Made by a program: the position numbers and the translations under genes. The notes beneath the pieces were generated by a model. It did no database searches and was not told where the DNA came from. It saw only the letters and a program-made list of their open reading frames with translations. This document shows, one piece after another, positions 43,646-51,767 of a stretch of DNA of 64,000 bases (positions within the stretch are counted from its first letter, which is position 1; every line of letters starts with the position of its first letter). Origin of the DNA: Alkalispirochaeta americana (GTDB lineage Bacteria; Spirochaetota; Spirochaetia; DSM-27196; Alkalispirochaetaceae); assembly GCF_900156105.1 (NCBI RefSeq), contig NZ_FTMS01000003.1, positions 62,001 through 126,000 on the forward strand. Direction: 5' to 3'.

Positions 43646-44644
43646 TCAGCTACTACGAGGGGTATAGCGTTCTGCCGTCCCGGCAAACCATTGTCGGGCG
43701 CGTTTCCGCAGTTCTGGTGGTTCCAGGATTTCTGCGGCGGGTCCCCACTGGGATACCCAGAAAAGCACTTGGGACTGCTGGTTTGTGCGGAATCTCACGA
43801 TGATGGCGTGGTCGTGAAGATGCTCCACTTTCTGATCCCAGTGCCACTGGCGTTCCGGGATCATTTGTGCCACTTCTCCGTCAAACCGGATGGCGATGTC
43901 CACGGTCTCCTCGTTGATAAAGACTCCGAAGGAAGGGTCGATGTACTCCTCGATGCGAAATCCCTGGGGGCGGGTAAAGATATCGTTCCGCAATCGCGCT
44001 TTCTTGATCCGGAAGAGAGCGTAGATCCGCACGGTTTGATGGTGGTGGGACCAACCCAGAAGATACCATTCGCCCCGGTGTCCCACCAGGTGCAGTGGAT
44101 CCACGATACGAACCACGCTCTCGTCGCGGCCCGGGGCCTGGTAGTGGATCGCGATGGTGCGGTTTTGGTGGAGGCCTTCTCGCACGGGCTCCCATACGGT
44201 TGGGTCTATCCGGGTGACGGGATCGGAGATGACAGAAACGTGGGCGATGAGATCACGGGAACTGACGCTGACCTTCGCCGGCAGGAGGGTGGTGAGGCGC
44301 TCGAAGACGGACCGGAGTTCGTCGTAGTAGGGGCTGTTACGGTATCCTTCCAGGGCGCGATCCCCTACCATGAGCGCCAGGAGGTCTCCCTCGGTGAGGC
44401 TGATCGCCGGAAGTTGCCAGGTCTTGTTGGTATAGCAGTAGCCGTGACGGGAGGGGTCGTACTCGATGGGGGCTCCGCGGTCGCGCATTTTTTCGATGTC
44501 CCGCTGGATTGTCCGCGTGGTGACTTCTTCGCCGTATTCTTCTTTCAGGCTCCGGGCGATATCGGCGGCAGAGGGATAGTCCTGTCTGTGCCGGAGACGG
44601 GAATCGATATAGCTGGTTCGTCGGGTGATAGCTCGGTAGCTCAT
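43646..44644 (-). CDS. HTH / WYL-domain transcriptional regulator
   Basis: 332 residues. N-terminal winged helix-turn-helix (about 10-70: RRTSYIDSRLRHRQDYPSAADIARSL, RTIQRDIEKMRDRGAPIEYD, in two parts) of the DeoR/YafY type; central and C-terminal WYL domain with GEWYLLGWSHHH and the following RIYALFRIKKARL. WYL proteins sense nucleotides or other ligands and often regulate stress, phage or metabolic operons. It precedes glgX-treZ-treY on the same strand, so control of trehalose synthesis is plausible but not shown. ATG at 44644 is the likely start; GTG at 44659 is possible. Confidence 0.9.
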   Translation of the reverse strand: MSYRAITRRTSYIDSRLRHRQDYPSAADIARSLKEEYGEEVTTRTIQRDIEKMRDRGAPIEYDPSRHGYCYTNKTWQLPAISLTEGDLLALMVGDRALEGYRNSPYYDELRSVFERLTTLLPAKVSVSSRDLIAHVSVISDPVTRIDPTVWEPVREGLHQNRTIAIHYQAPGRDESVVRIVDPLHLVGHRGEWYLLGWSHHHQTVRIYALFRIKKARLRNDIFTRPQGFRIEEYIDPSFGVFINEETVDIAIRFDGEVAQMIPERQWHWDQKVEHLHDHAIIVRFRTNQQSQVLFWVSQWGPAAEILEPPELRKRARQWFAGTAERYTPRSS

Positions 44645-44924
44645 GGTCGTAGTATCCACGGAAATGTCTTTTTATTCAAATTTATCGGGTGTTGGTTGCT
44701 TCCCGAGAGGGTCTGCAATTGAGGCAGCCCGGAAAAGGGTCTGCCCTTGCCACTATGGCAGAGCGGAAGTCCTGCGCCAGGATGACCGGAAGATGACCGG
44801 AAACAGGTGAGCTTTCTACAGGGTTCTTTGTGTGAAGTGCGTGAGAAAGATATGCGCCAAATGCCTGGCTGCTTTCATGATGAAACGGTGAAGATCCGAA
44901 GAAATGGCTGGAAAACGTAATGGT

Positions 44925-44996
44925 TGGGCGATACTGGATTTGAACCAGTGACTTCTACCGTGTGAAGGTAGCACTCTCCCACTGAGTTAATCGCCC
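44925..44996 (-). tRNA. tRNA-Val (CAC)
   Basis: 72 nucleotides fold as a standard cloverleaf: acceptor GGGCGAU/AUCGCCC, D stem ACUC/GAGU, anticodon stem CUACC/GGUAG with loop UUCACAC (anticodon CAC), T stem ACUGG/CCAGU with loop UUCAAAU. The discriminator is A and CCA is not encoded directly after it (the genomic sequence continues ACCA). The D stem has an A-U closing pair instead of the common G-C. Confidence 0.96.
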
Positions 44997-45219
44997 GCGA
45001 CGAAACGATGCTGAGCCCTTGTGAGGCAGTCACCAACGTTCTTTTCCTGAAGATATACGGTTTATTCCGTTCTGGCAACCCCTCAGAAGGCGCCGTGAAG
45101 TACGATTTCCGGGCTCGGCTTCCGAGCTTTCCGGGACGGAAAATTTTCCGCCGGAAAGGCTCCTGCGGTTGCCCGATTGTCCTGGAATCGCTATGCTTGT
45201 ACAAGGGAAGGATTTCACC

Positions 45220-45750
45220 ATGCACGACGAAACGGGGTTGTACTACTGGCACGACGAAAACCGGCTGGTGCTTTTTCTTACCGGCAGGGTTACGGCCAAC
45301 GAGGCTTTCTCGCTCTATCAGCATATCGAGCCCTGGCTTGCCGAGCATCCTGGCAGTGTGCTTGTCGCGGATATGGACGGTACCAGCTACATCGACAGCA
45401 CAACTATCGGAACCCTGATCCGTCTGCATAAAGAGATGAAACGGGAGGGCGGGTCCTTCAGTCTTTGTAATCTTTCGCCACCTGTGGAGGAGATCATCCG
45501 CAAGACAAAGCTCCTGAACTATTTTCAGGTTCTGCAGGACGAGGAGTTGCGTAGCCTGGAGCACGAGCTTTTTGATCGAATGCCCCGTCGTTCCGCCACC
45601 GATGTGGATAGCTGTTTTGTGCTGGAGGCGCACAATGATCTCTGCCAGGTGGTTCCCGAGTTGCTGCCCCGGTTCGAGCGTCTCATGGCGATTCTGGCGG
45701 CCGAAGCAGGTTGTCCGGGCGGAGAATCCCCGGGAGCTGCTCGAGTCTGA
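45220..45750 (+). CDS. STAS-domain protein, anti-sigma-factor antagonist type
   Basis: 176 residues. The N-terminal STAS domain (about 5-110) ends with the signature VADMDGTSYIDSTTIGTLIRLHKEMK (two pieces), which places the phosphorylatable Ser in IDST as in SpoIIAA/RsbV. The C-terminal extension (about 120-176) is helical and unrecognised. The ATG at 45220 has AAGGA 7-11 bases upstream; an in-frame ATG 27 bases before it is possible. No kinase or sigma factor lies nearby. Convergent with the glycine-cleavage gene. Confidence 0.88.
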   Translation: MHDETGLYYWHDENRLVLFLTGRVTANEAFSLYQHIEPWLAEHPGSVLVADMDGTSYIDSTTIGTLIRLHKEMKREGGSFSLCNLSPPVEEIIRKTKLLNYFQVLQDEELRSLEHELFDRMPRRSATDVDSCFVLEAHNDLCQVVPELLPRFERLMAILAAEAGCPGGESPGAARV

Positions 45751-45782
45751 CTTCCTTCCGCTACTGGTTTTTCCTGTTCTGT

Positions 45783-45840
45783 CTGATACCTGACGGCTGA
45801 TACCTGACATCTGACGGTTGATACCTGACGGCTGATAGCG
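45783..45840. repeat. 14-bp imperfect tandem repeats
   Basis: Four copies of a unit near CTGATACCTGACGG, two of them interrupted or shortened, in the 144-base gap between the STAS stop and the gcvTP stop. It is followed by the 6-bp palindrome TGCACC-TG-GGTGCA (45851-45864). No coding role visible. Confidence 0.7.
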
Positions 45841-45894
45841 GACAACCCGATGCACCTGGGTGCACCGGGCTGCCGGGCTGACAATCGGAGGTGA

Positions 45895-48800
45895 CTACTG
45901 GCAACTGCAGATCAGGTGCCGATCCCCCTGGACATTATCTACCCGCCCCACGGGGGGCCAGAACTTGTTCTCCCGGCACCAGGGAGCGGGGTAGACCGCC
46001 TCTTCTCGGGTATAGGGCCTGTCCCAGGGGACTGCAATATCTGCTGCTGTGTGGGGGGCATTCCGCAGGGGGCTCTCGTCAAGGCTGATCTCCCCCCGGG
46101 CGATGGCCTCAATTTCCCGGGTGATGCTGATCATGGCGTCGCAGAAGCGGTCCAGTTCCTCCAGGGATTCGCTCTCGGTGGGTTCCACCATGAGTGTGCC
46201 CTGAACAGGCCAGGACATGGTTGGTGCGTGGAAGCCGTAGTCGGCCAGCCGTTTTGCCACGTCTGCTACGGTGACGCCCGTTTCCCGCTCCAGCCTCCTG
46301 AAATCAAGAATGCATTCGTGGGCCACGCGCCCGCCGGGGCCGGTATAGGCCAGGTCAAGGTATGGGGCCAGGCGGGAGGCGATGTAGTTGGCGCTCAGAA
46401 TTGCCTGTTCTGTGGCGGCCCGGAGGCCTTCTCCGCCAAGCATGGCGATGTAGGCGTAGGGGATGGGCAAAATTGAGGCGCTTCCTGCGGGAGCTGCCAC
46501 CACAACTCCCGTGGGGCCTGGAGAGTCCAGGGTGCCGGGGAGAAAGGGTGTAAGGTGCGCCGCTGTGAGAACAGGCCCCACTCCGGGCCCTCCTCCGCCG
46601 TGGGGGATCGCGAAGGTCTTGTGGAGGTTCAGGTGGCACACGTCGGCCCCGATCGCTCCGGGGCTGGTGAGGCCCACCTGGGCGTTCATGTTGGCCCCGT
46701 CCAGATATACTTGCCCTCCCTGACGGTGGACGATCTCCAGGGCGGTCACGATGTCCTCTTCGAAGATTCCGCAGGTTGAAGGGTAGGTGACCATCAGAGC
46801 TGCCAGATTATCCCTGTGGAGAAGGGCTTTCTCTTCCAGGTCCGTGAGATCGATTCGCCCCTGGGGAGTGCTTTTTACTACCACCACCTCCATTCCTGCC
46901 ATGGCGGCGCTGGCGGGGTTGGTTCCATGGGCGGAATCGGGGACCAGACAGACCCTGCGGTTCGCATCACCACGGCTGAGATGCCAGGAGCGGATGATCA
47001 TGAGCCCCGTGAATTCTCCGTGAGCACCGCTGTTGGGTTGCAGAGTGCAGCCGTCAAAGCCGGTGATCTCGCAGAGCCAGGCCGAGAGTTCCTTCATGAG
47101 CAGCCGGTACCCTTCGGCTTGTCCCGGAGGGGCGTAGGGGTGGAGCGAGGAGAACTCCCTCCAGGTGATGGGCATCATTGCTGCCGTGGGGTTGAGTTTC
47201 ATGGTGCAGCTTCCCAAAGGAATCATGGATTGAGCCAGGGAGAGATCGCGACTGCGAAGTCGGGTGAGGTAGCGCAGAAGCGCCGTCTCGCTGCGGTGTT
47301 GCCGGAAAACGGCTTGTTCCAGGTAGGGGGTGCGCCGCTCAAGCCAGGGGTGGGGACGCCAGGAGGTTTCTCCCAGGATTGTCTCCAGGGAGTCTTCGCT
47401 GAGGGTTACTCCCAGGGCCCGGAGAAGACGCAGGATTTCCTCGGGGGTGCTGCGCTCGTCCAGGGTTATGCCGATTCCCCGGGGAAGTTCCCGCAGGTTA
47501 AACCCCGCAGCTTCTGCCGAGGCGAGAAGGGCGCTTCGGGCAGGGCCCTCCACCAGAAGTGTCACGGTGTCAAAGATGGTGCCGGGTAGTACGGGGGTTC
47601 CCTTGCGGTGCAGGGCCTCCCGCAGGGCGTTGGCCAGCAGACAGACGCGTCGGGCGATTGTGCCCAGGCCTTCCGGGCCGTGGTAGATCGCGTAGAAGGC
47701 TGCCAGGATCGCCGGCAGAACCTGGGCGGTGCAGATGTTGCTGGTGGCCTTGTCGCGGCGGATGTGCTGCTCCCGGGTCTGGAGGGCCAGACGAAGGGCA
47801 GGGTTGCCCCCCTGGTCGAGGCTTTCTCCAACCAGGCGCCCCGGCATGAGTCGTTTAAGCTGTTCCCGGGTCGCCAGAAAGGCTGCGTGAGGTCCTCCAA
47901 AGCCCAGGGGTACGCCGAAGCGTTGGGTATTCCCCAGGACGATGTCCGCTCCCCAGGCGCCGGGGGGCGCGAGGAGGGTAAGGGCCAGAAGGTCCGTCGC
48001 CACGATCAGAAGTGCGCCTGCCTGATGAAGACGTTCTGCCAGAGAGGTTCTGTCCCGGGCGATCCCCAGGGTGTCGGGGTATTGGATGATTCCTGCGAAG
48101 GTGGTTTCCCGGGGTTCCCACTCTTCCGGGGGAGTTTCCTGAAGCTCAACCCCCAGGGGAGCTGCCCGCAATCGCAGGTGGGCGATCGTCTGGGGATGAA
48201 GGGCGGGATCTACAAGCAGTGTTTTTCTTGCTTCCTTTCCCCGGTGGTGGCGCAGGGCCATGGTCATCGCCTCGGCTGCCGCCGTGGCCTCGTCCAGAAG
48301 CGATGCGTTGGAGATGTCCATCGCGGTGAGGCTCACGATCATGGTCTGGTAGCTCATAAGTGCTTCCAGGCGGCCCTGGGATATCTCGGCCTGATAGGGG
48401 GTGTATTGGGTGTACCAGCCCGGGTCTTCCAGGACGTTTCGCTGGATCACCGGAGGGGTGATGGTGTCGGCGTATCCCTGGCCGACGAGGCTTCTCAAGG
48501 GATGGTTTCGGGAGGCGATCTCTTGCAGTCGTGCCAGTACCTGGTCTTCCGTGAGGGCTCGGGGAAGATTCAGGGGCCTTTTGAGGCGGATTTCGGCGGG
48601 GATCGTCTCGTTCAGGAGCTCTTCCATTGAGGCAACGCCGAGTTGGTTCAGCATGGTCTGCTGATCTTTTCGGGAGGGGCCAACATGGCGGCAGGAAAAC
48701 TCCCCGCTCCGTTCCAGCAGGTCCGCCGCAGCCGGTTGAGGCTGGTAGGAGGGGCGGTAGAAGGGGCCCCGGTGCTGACGTGCCCCCAGGGAACGGTTTC

Positions 48801-49830
48801 GCACTTCCAGAACGAGCGGCTCCTGCGCCGATACCTCCCGGTCCACCAGGGCGTTGGCGATGAATACCCCCAGCGAGGGGGCCTTCCCGCCGGAGGTGAC
48901 AACCCCCCGGGGTGTTCCGTCCCGGTCCAGGATGGGGCACCCCGGGCGGGGCACCCCGGCGTCTTCCAGGATGAGCCTCCGCAGGGTGCGGGCAGGGCCC
49001 TCTTCCCGGCGGCGAAGGATCGCTTCCCGGCCCAGGAAGGGATGGTCCAGATCGCAGGCCCAGAGGAGCCGGGCCTCCACGGGAGTGATTTCCCGGGTGA
49101 GCTCCTGTCCGTAGAGCGGAAATCCTGCTTCCAGCCTCAGGCTGTCCCGGGCTGCCAGACCCGCCGGGAGGAGCCGAATACCCGCAGCTCCGGCGGTTTT
49201 CAGAAGATCCTTCCAGAGGGAAGGGGCCTGGTCCCGGGGCAGGATGATCTCGAAGCCGTCCTCGCCGGTGTATCCCGTGCGGGCAATAATGAGGTCTCCC
49301 TCCCGGTGGCATCCAAAACGGGCGATACCGGAGATGTCAGTCCGGGGAAGAAACCGGGCAAGGATCGCCTCGGCCCGGGGTCCTTGAAGGGCGATCATTC
49401 CTGTCTGGTCCGAATGATCCTCCCAGGAGTCCAGGTGCCGGTTCAGCCAGGCCGTATCCTCGGCGCGCCGCGAGGCGTTGCCCACCAGAAGGAAGGAAGG
49501 CTCGGTTTTTTCGTCACGGCGGTAGACAAAAAGATCGTCGATGATCCCGCCTTCCTCATCGCAGAGCAGCCCGTAGGTGCTGGATCCCGATGACAGGGCC
49601 GAGACGCGGGCCGTGAGAAGGCGGTCAAGCTTTTCCCCTGCATCGGCTCCGGTCACGACAAAGCGGGTCATGTGGGAGATATCGAAGAGGCCCGCCGAGG
49701 AGCGGGTGGTCTGGTGTTCTTCGATCGCCCCGGCGGTGTAATGGAGGGGCATTTCCCATCCGGCGAAGGGGGCAAAACGGGCTCCGGCTTTCTGGTGTTC
49801 TTCATAGAGACTGGTTTTTTCTGTGCGCAT
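45895..49830 (-). CDS. gcvTP: GcvT-GcvP fusion, glycine cleavage system T and P proteins
   Basis: Single 1311-residue chain. Residues 1-360 are aminomethyltransferase GcvT (FAGWEMPLHY, FDISHMTRF, GIIDDLFVYR with the folate-site Asp98/99, RTGYTGEDGFEI). Residues about 378-1311 are glycine decarboxylase GcvP (CRHVGPSRKDQQ, YTQYTPYQAEISQGRLE, HLNLHKTFAIPHGGGG with PLP Lys1071). The two halves are joined by a short proline-rich linker without a stop or frame change. No GcvH is encoded between or near them. The start ATG at 49830 has GGAGG 4-8 bases upstream; an earlier in-frame start at 50040 would translate the riboswitch and is rejected. Degrades glycine to CO2, ammonia and methylene-THF. Confidence 0.95.
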   Translation of the reverse strand: MRTEKTSLYEEHQKAGARFAPFAGWEMPLHYTAGAIEEHQTTRSSAGLFDISHMTRFVVTGADAGEKLDRLLTARVSALSSGSSTYGLLCDEEGGIIDDLFVYRRDEKTEPSFLLVGNASRRAEDTAWLNRHLDSWEDHSDQTGMIALQGPRAEAILARFLPRTDISGIARFGCHREGDLIIARTGYTGEDGFEIILPRDQAPSLWKDLLKTAGAAGIRLLPAGLAARDSLRLEAGFPLYGQELTREITPVEARLLWACDLDHPFLGREAILRRREEGPARTLRRLILEDAGVPRPGCPILDRDGTPRGVVTSGGKAPSLGVFIANALVDREVSAQEPLVLEVRNRSLGARQHRGPFYRPSYQPQPAAADLLERSGEFSCRHVGPSRKDQQTMLNQLGVASMEELLNETIPAEIRLKRPLNLPRALTEDQVLARLQEIASRNHPLRSLVGQGYADTITPPVIQRNVLEDPGWYTQYTPYQAEISQGRLEALMSYQTMIVSLTAMDISNASLLDEATAAAEAMTMALRHHRGKEARKTLLVDPALHPQTIAHLRLRAAPLGVELQETPPEEWEPRETTFAGIIQYPDTLGIARDRTSLAERLHQAGALLIVATDLLALTLLAPPGAWGADIVLGNTQRFGVPLGFGGPHAAFLATREQLKRLMPGRLVGESLDQGGNPALRLALQTREQHIRRDKATSNICTAQVLPAILAAFYAIYHGPEGLGTIARRVCLLANALREALHRKGTPVLPGTIFDTVTLLVEGPARSALLASAEAAGFNLRELPRGIGITLDERSTPEEILRLLRALGVTLSEDSLETILGETSWRPHPWLERRTPYLEQAVFRQHRSETALLRYLTRLRSRDLSLAQSMIPLGSCTMKLNPTAAMMPITWREFSSLHPYAPPGQAEGYRLLMKELSAWLCEITGFDGCTLQPNSGAHGEFTGLMIIRSWHLSRGDANRRVCLVPDSAHGTNPASAAMAGMEVVVVKSTPQGRIDLTDLEEKALLHRDNLAALMVTYPSTCGIFEEDIVTALEIVHRQGGQVYLDGANMNAQVGLTSPGAIGADVCHLNLHKTFAIPHGGGGPGVGPVLTAAHLTPFLPGTLDSPGPTGVVVAAPAGSASILPIPYAYIAMLGGEGLRAATEQAILSANYIASRLAPYLDLAYTGPGGRVAHECILDFRRLERETGVTVADVAKRLADYGFHAPTMSWPVQGTLMVEPTESESLEELDRFCDAMISITREIEAIARGEISLDESPLRNAPHTAADIAVPWDRPYTREEAVYPAPWCRENKFWPPVGRVDNVQGDRHLICSCQ

Positions 49831-49852
49831 AGATCCTCCACTGCGCCGAAAA

Positions 49853-50066
49853 CCCTGTCCCGTAACCTGAGAGATTATCCTGCCCCGGCTGACGCTGGTG
49901 TCATGCTGCGGCAGGTCCCCTTCGGTGCGCCCCCGCAGGGGCGGCTCTCCAGAGCGGTTGATGCGCCTCTGCCGATCCTTTCTGCCTGAGAGTTTCGGTG
50001 TCGGTTCCGGCTGGACCGACCCTTGCCCCTTCGGCGGCACCAGGAGTGCGCTCTCTCGGCAGACGC
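49853..50066 (-). promoter_or_regulatory. tandem glycine riboswitch
   Basis: On the minus strand two type-I glycine aptamers lie in series. The first (about 50066-49975) has CTGCCGAGAG pairing with CTCTCAGGCAG and the conserved core GCCGAAGGGGCAA; the second (about 49972-49855) has GGCAGAGG, CACCGAAGGGG and ATCTCTCAGG. The ribosome-binding site GGAGG and the ATG at 49830 follow 15-25 bases after the second. Glycine binding normally switches such genes on, fitting a glycine-degrading enzyme. Confidence 0.93.
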
Positions 50067-50088
50067 GCTGGTATTGACCTTCACTGAA

Positions 50089-50117
50089 AGATTAGGCGCT
50101 CCCGGGCGTCTTGTCAA
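50089..50117 (-). promoter_or_regulatory. sigma70-type promoter of the glycine riboswitch-gcvTP unit
   Basis: Consensus TTGACA (50117-50112) and TAATCT (50094-50089) with a 17-base spacer. The transcript would start near 50082 and enter the first aptamer about 16 bases later. Confidence 0.8.
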
Positions 50118-50124
50118 CGAAGAT

Positions 50125-50240
50125 GGCCCTGGCGCCCGGGCAAAGCGGCCCCCGGCCCCCGGGCAGAGCGCCCCCGGGCAGAGCGCCCCCGGCCCCCGGC
50201 ACAGATGCCCCCGGCACCCCGGCAGAGAGAACCCCGGCCG
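50125..50240. repeat. GC-rich low-complexity repeat
   Basis: Irregular copies of GCCCCCGGGCAGAGC and shorter CCCCCGG units fill the gap between the gcvTP promoter and the stop of the beta-barrel gene. No hairpin with a T-tract and no gene seen. Confidence 0.65.
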
Positions 50241-50288
50241 AGAAGTCGCGATAAAGACGATCCGCCGAAGACGACCCGCGAAGGGCGA

Positions 50289-51728
50289 TTACATCTGGGC
50301 TCCGATGGTAAAACTGAAGACCACGTCGGGATCAACCAGATTGGCCGCCACGTCAAATCCCATGGCAGGAATCGCCACCTCCCGGAGGTAGACCCGAAAC
50401 CCGCCTCCGGGACCGGCAAAGTACTGGCGGCTGTGGCCCGAGGCGTCGAAGGTACCCGCTTCCCAGTAGTGAGAGAGCACGAAGGCTCCCCAGGAGCGGT
50501 TCAGCAGGGGAACCTCGGCAAAAATAGCCGTCCCGGCCCATTCGTCAGCCACGGTTTTCTGGTAGGGCAGGGTTCGGTAGCCGTCGCGGGCAGAGACCTC
50601 GGCCTGTTCTCCCAGGGGCATATCTCCGATCCCCCCCGAGAGAAGAAGCCTCAGGCGGCCGCCCCGGGATGGCAGGAGCGGGAGGGCCAGTTCGGCCTTG
50701 GCCGAGGTCTCCCACCCCAGGTCATCGATATCGCCCGAGTGATTCTCCCCTGTTACCAGCGATGCTTCCAGGCTGGCCTTGGGGCCCAGGCGCAGGACTC
50801 CCCTGGGACGGGTTGCGTTATAGTCCAGAAAGACCGAGGGGACTACAAAGAGACCCTCCTCGGGAGGCTGTGTATTTTTCCGGCCCCGGAAGGATGAGAT
50901 ATCCCGGTCTGTCAGGCGCAGACCCGCTCCGGCGCGGATATCCCGGGTAAAGCGGTAACCCAGACGCCCCGACAGATGCTGCTCCCGCAGGGTGTAATCC
51001 CTGAGGCGGGTGTCGTCGGGGAGGCGATGATCCTCCTCGGTTTCCATCATGCCGGTAGTGAGCGAGCCGAACCAGTTGCTCCCGGCGATAGAGGGGTCTG
51101 TGTAAATAAGTATCCCGTTGAACCCTTCCGTTCCGGCTATGGCCACAGTGATCAGCTGCTTGTTGAGCCCCAGAAGGTTGCTTTCCAGCAGGATGAGCCC
51201 TCCCGTTGCGGCGGATCCGTCGGTGGCAAAGAAAGGAATCGGCACCAGGGTAACCTTTTCGCGCAGGGTGATCACCAGATCGACCCGTGCCGGATCGGTC
51301 CCGGAGGGTGCTGCGGTTGCGGGCGAGGGTTCCCCCGGGGCCGGGCGGGTGGTGAGGGTGACCTCGGAAAAGATCCCCGTATCAAGGAGGATCTCCTCAA
51401 GATCGGTGAGGGTCCTGGCCGTTAGGGGGTCTCCCCGCTCCAGGGGGATCTCCTGAAGGACCACTGCCTCCCGGGTCTTTCTGAGCCCCTCCAGGATGAT
51501 TTCTTCGAGCAGGGGGGGGCTGGCCTCGCCGAAGGCCGGCGCAAGGGGCAGGCCCGCGAGAATCGCCCAGACCAGGACGGTCCTGGAAAAGCTGATCCTC
51601 CGGGAGTGGCGGGGCAGGGTCTGCCGGTCCCGGGAACCTCCTGGGGGGGGGCTCTCTCCCGGGTCGATTGCTCCCGGGGCACTGCTGCCCCGGCTGTGGA
51701 TGAAAGGCATTGCCACAGGATGTTTCAC
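50289..51728 (-). CDS. outer-membrane beta-barrel with one POTRA domain (BamA/TamA-like)
   Basis: 479 residues. An unusual hydrophilic leader of about 45 residues precedes a signal-type hydrophobic segment (about 46-70: RTVLVWAILAGLPLAPAFG), then one POTRA-like domain (about 72-165, from PLLEEIILEGLRKT to VTLTTRPAPG) and a barrel of about 300 residues with alternating-hydrophobic strands ending in a C-terminal aromatic/hydrophobic VVFSFTIGAQM. It is short compared with BamA or TamA and has only one POTRA. GTG start with AAGGAG 6 bases upstream. Directly downstream (39 bases) of the OmpA-repeat giant; both may act at the outer membrane. Exact role unknown. Confidence 0.8.
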   Translation of the reverse strand: MKHPVAMPFIHSRGSSAPGAIDPGESPPPGGSRDRQTLPRHSRRISFSRTVLVWAILAGLPLAPAFGEASPPLLEEIILEGLRKTREAVVLQEIPLERGDPLTARTLTDLEEILLDTGIFSEVTLTTRPAPGEPSPATAAPSGTDPARVDLVITLREKVTLVPIPFFATDGSAATGGLILLESNLLGLNKQLITVAIAGTEGFNGILIYTDPSIAGSNWFGSLTTGMMETEEDHRLPDDTRLRDYTLREQHLSGRLGYRFTRDIRAGAGLRLTDRDISSFRGRKNTQPPEEGLFVVPSVFLDYNATRPRGVLRLGPKASLEASLVTGENHSGDIDDLGWETSAKAELALPLLPSRGGRLRLLLSGGIGDMPLGEQAEVSARDGYRTLPYQKTVADEWAGTAIFAEVPLLNRSWGAFVLSHYWEAGTFDASGHSRQYFAGPGGGFRVYLREVAIPAMGFDVAANLVDPDVVFSFTIGAQM

Positions 51729-51767
51729 AACGTTCTCCTTGCTCCGGTGCTCTCACGACCCTGTGTT

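Noticed and set aside
45783-45864. CRISPR-like repeat unit near the STAS gene
   Set aside because: The 14-bp units are adjacent, without spacers of equal length, and no cas gene is present in the window.
49831-50040. Possible 70-residue N-terminal extension of the GcvT-GcvP protein
   Set aside because: The extra codons lie inside the two glycine aptamers; the GcvT family and a Shine-Dalgarno site both point to the ATG at 49830.
50125-50240. Origin- or attachment-like repeat upstream of the gcv promoter
   Set aside because: The units are irregular GC-rich low complexity without AT-rich unwinding region, DnaA boxes or an integrase nearby.
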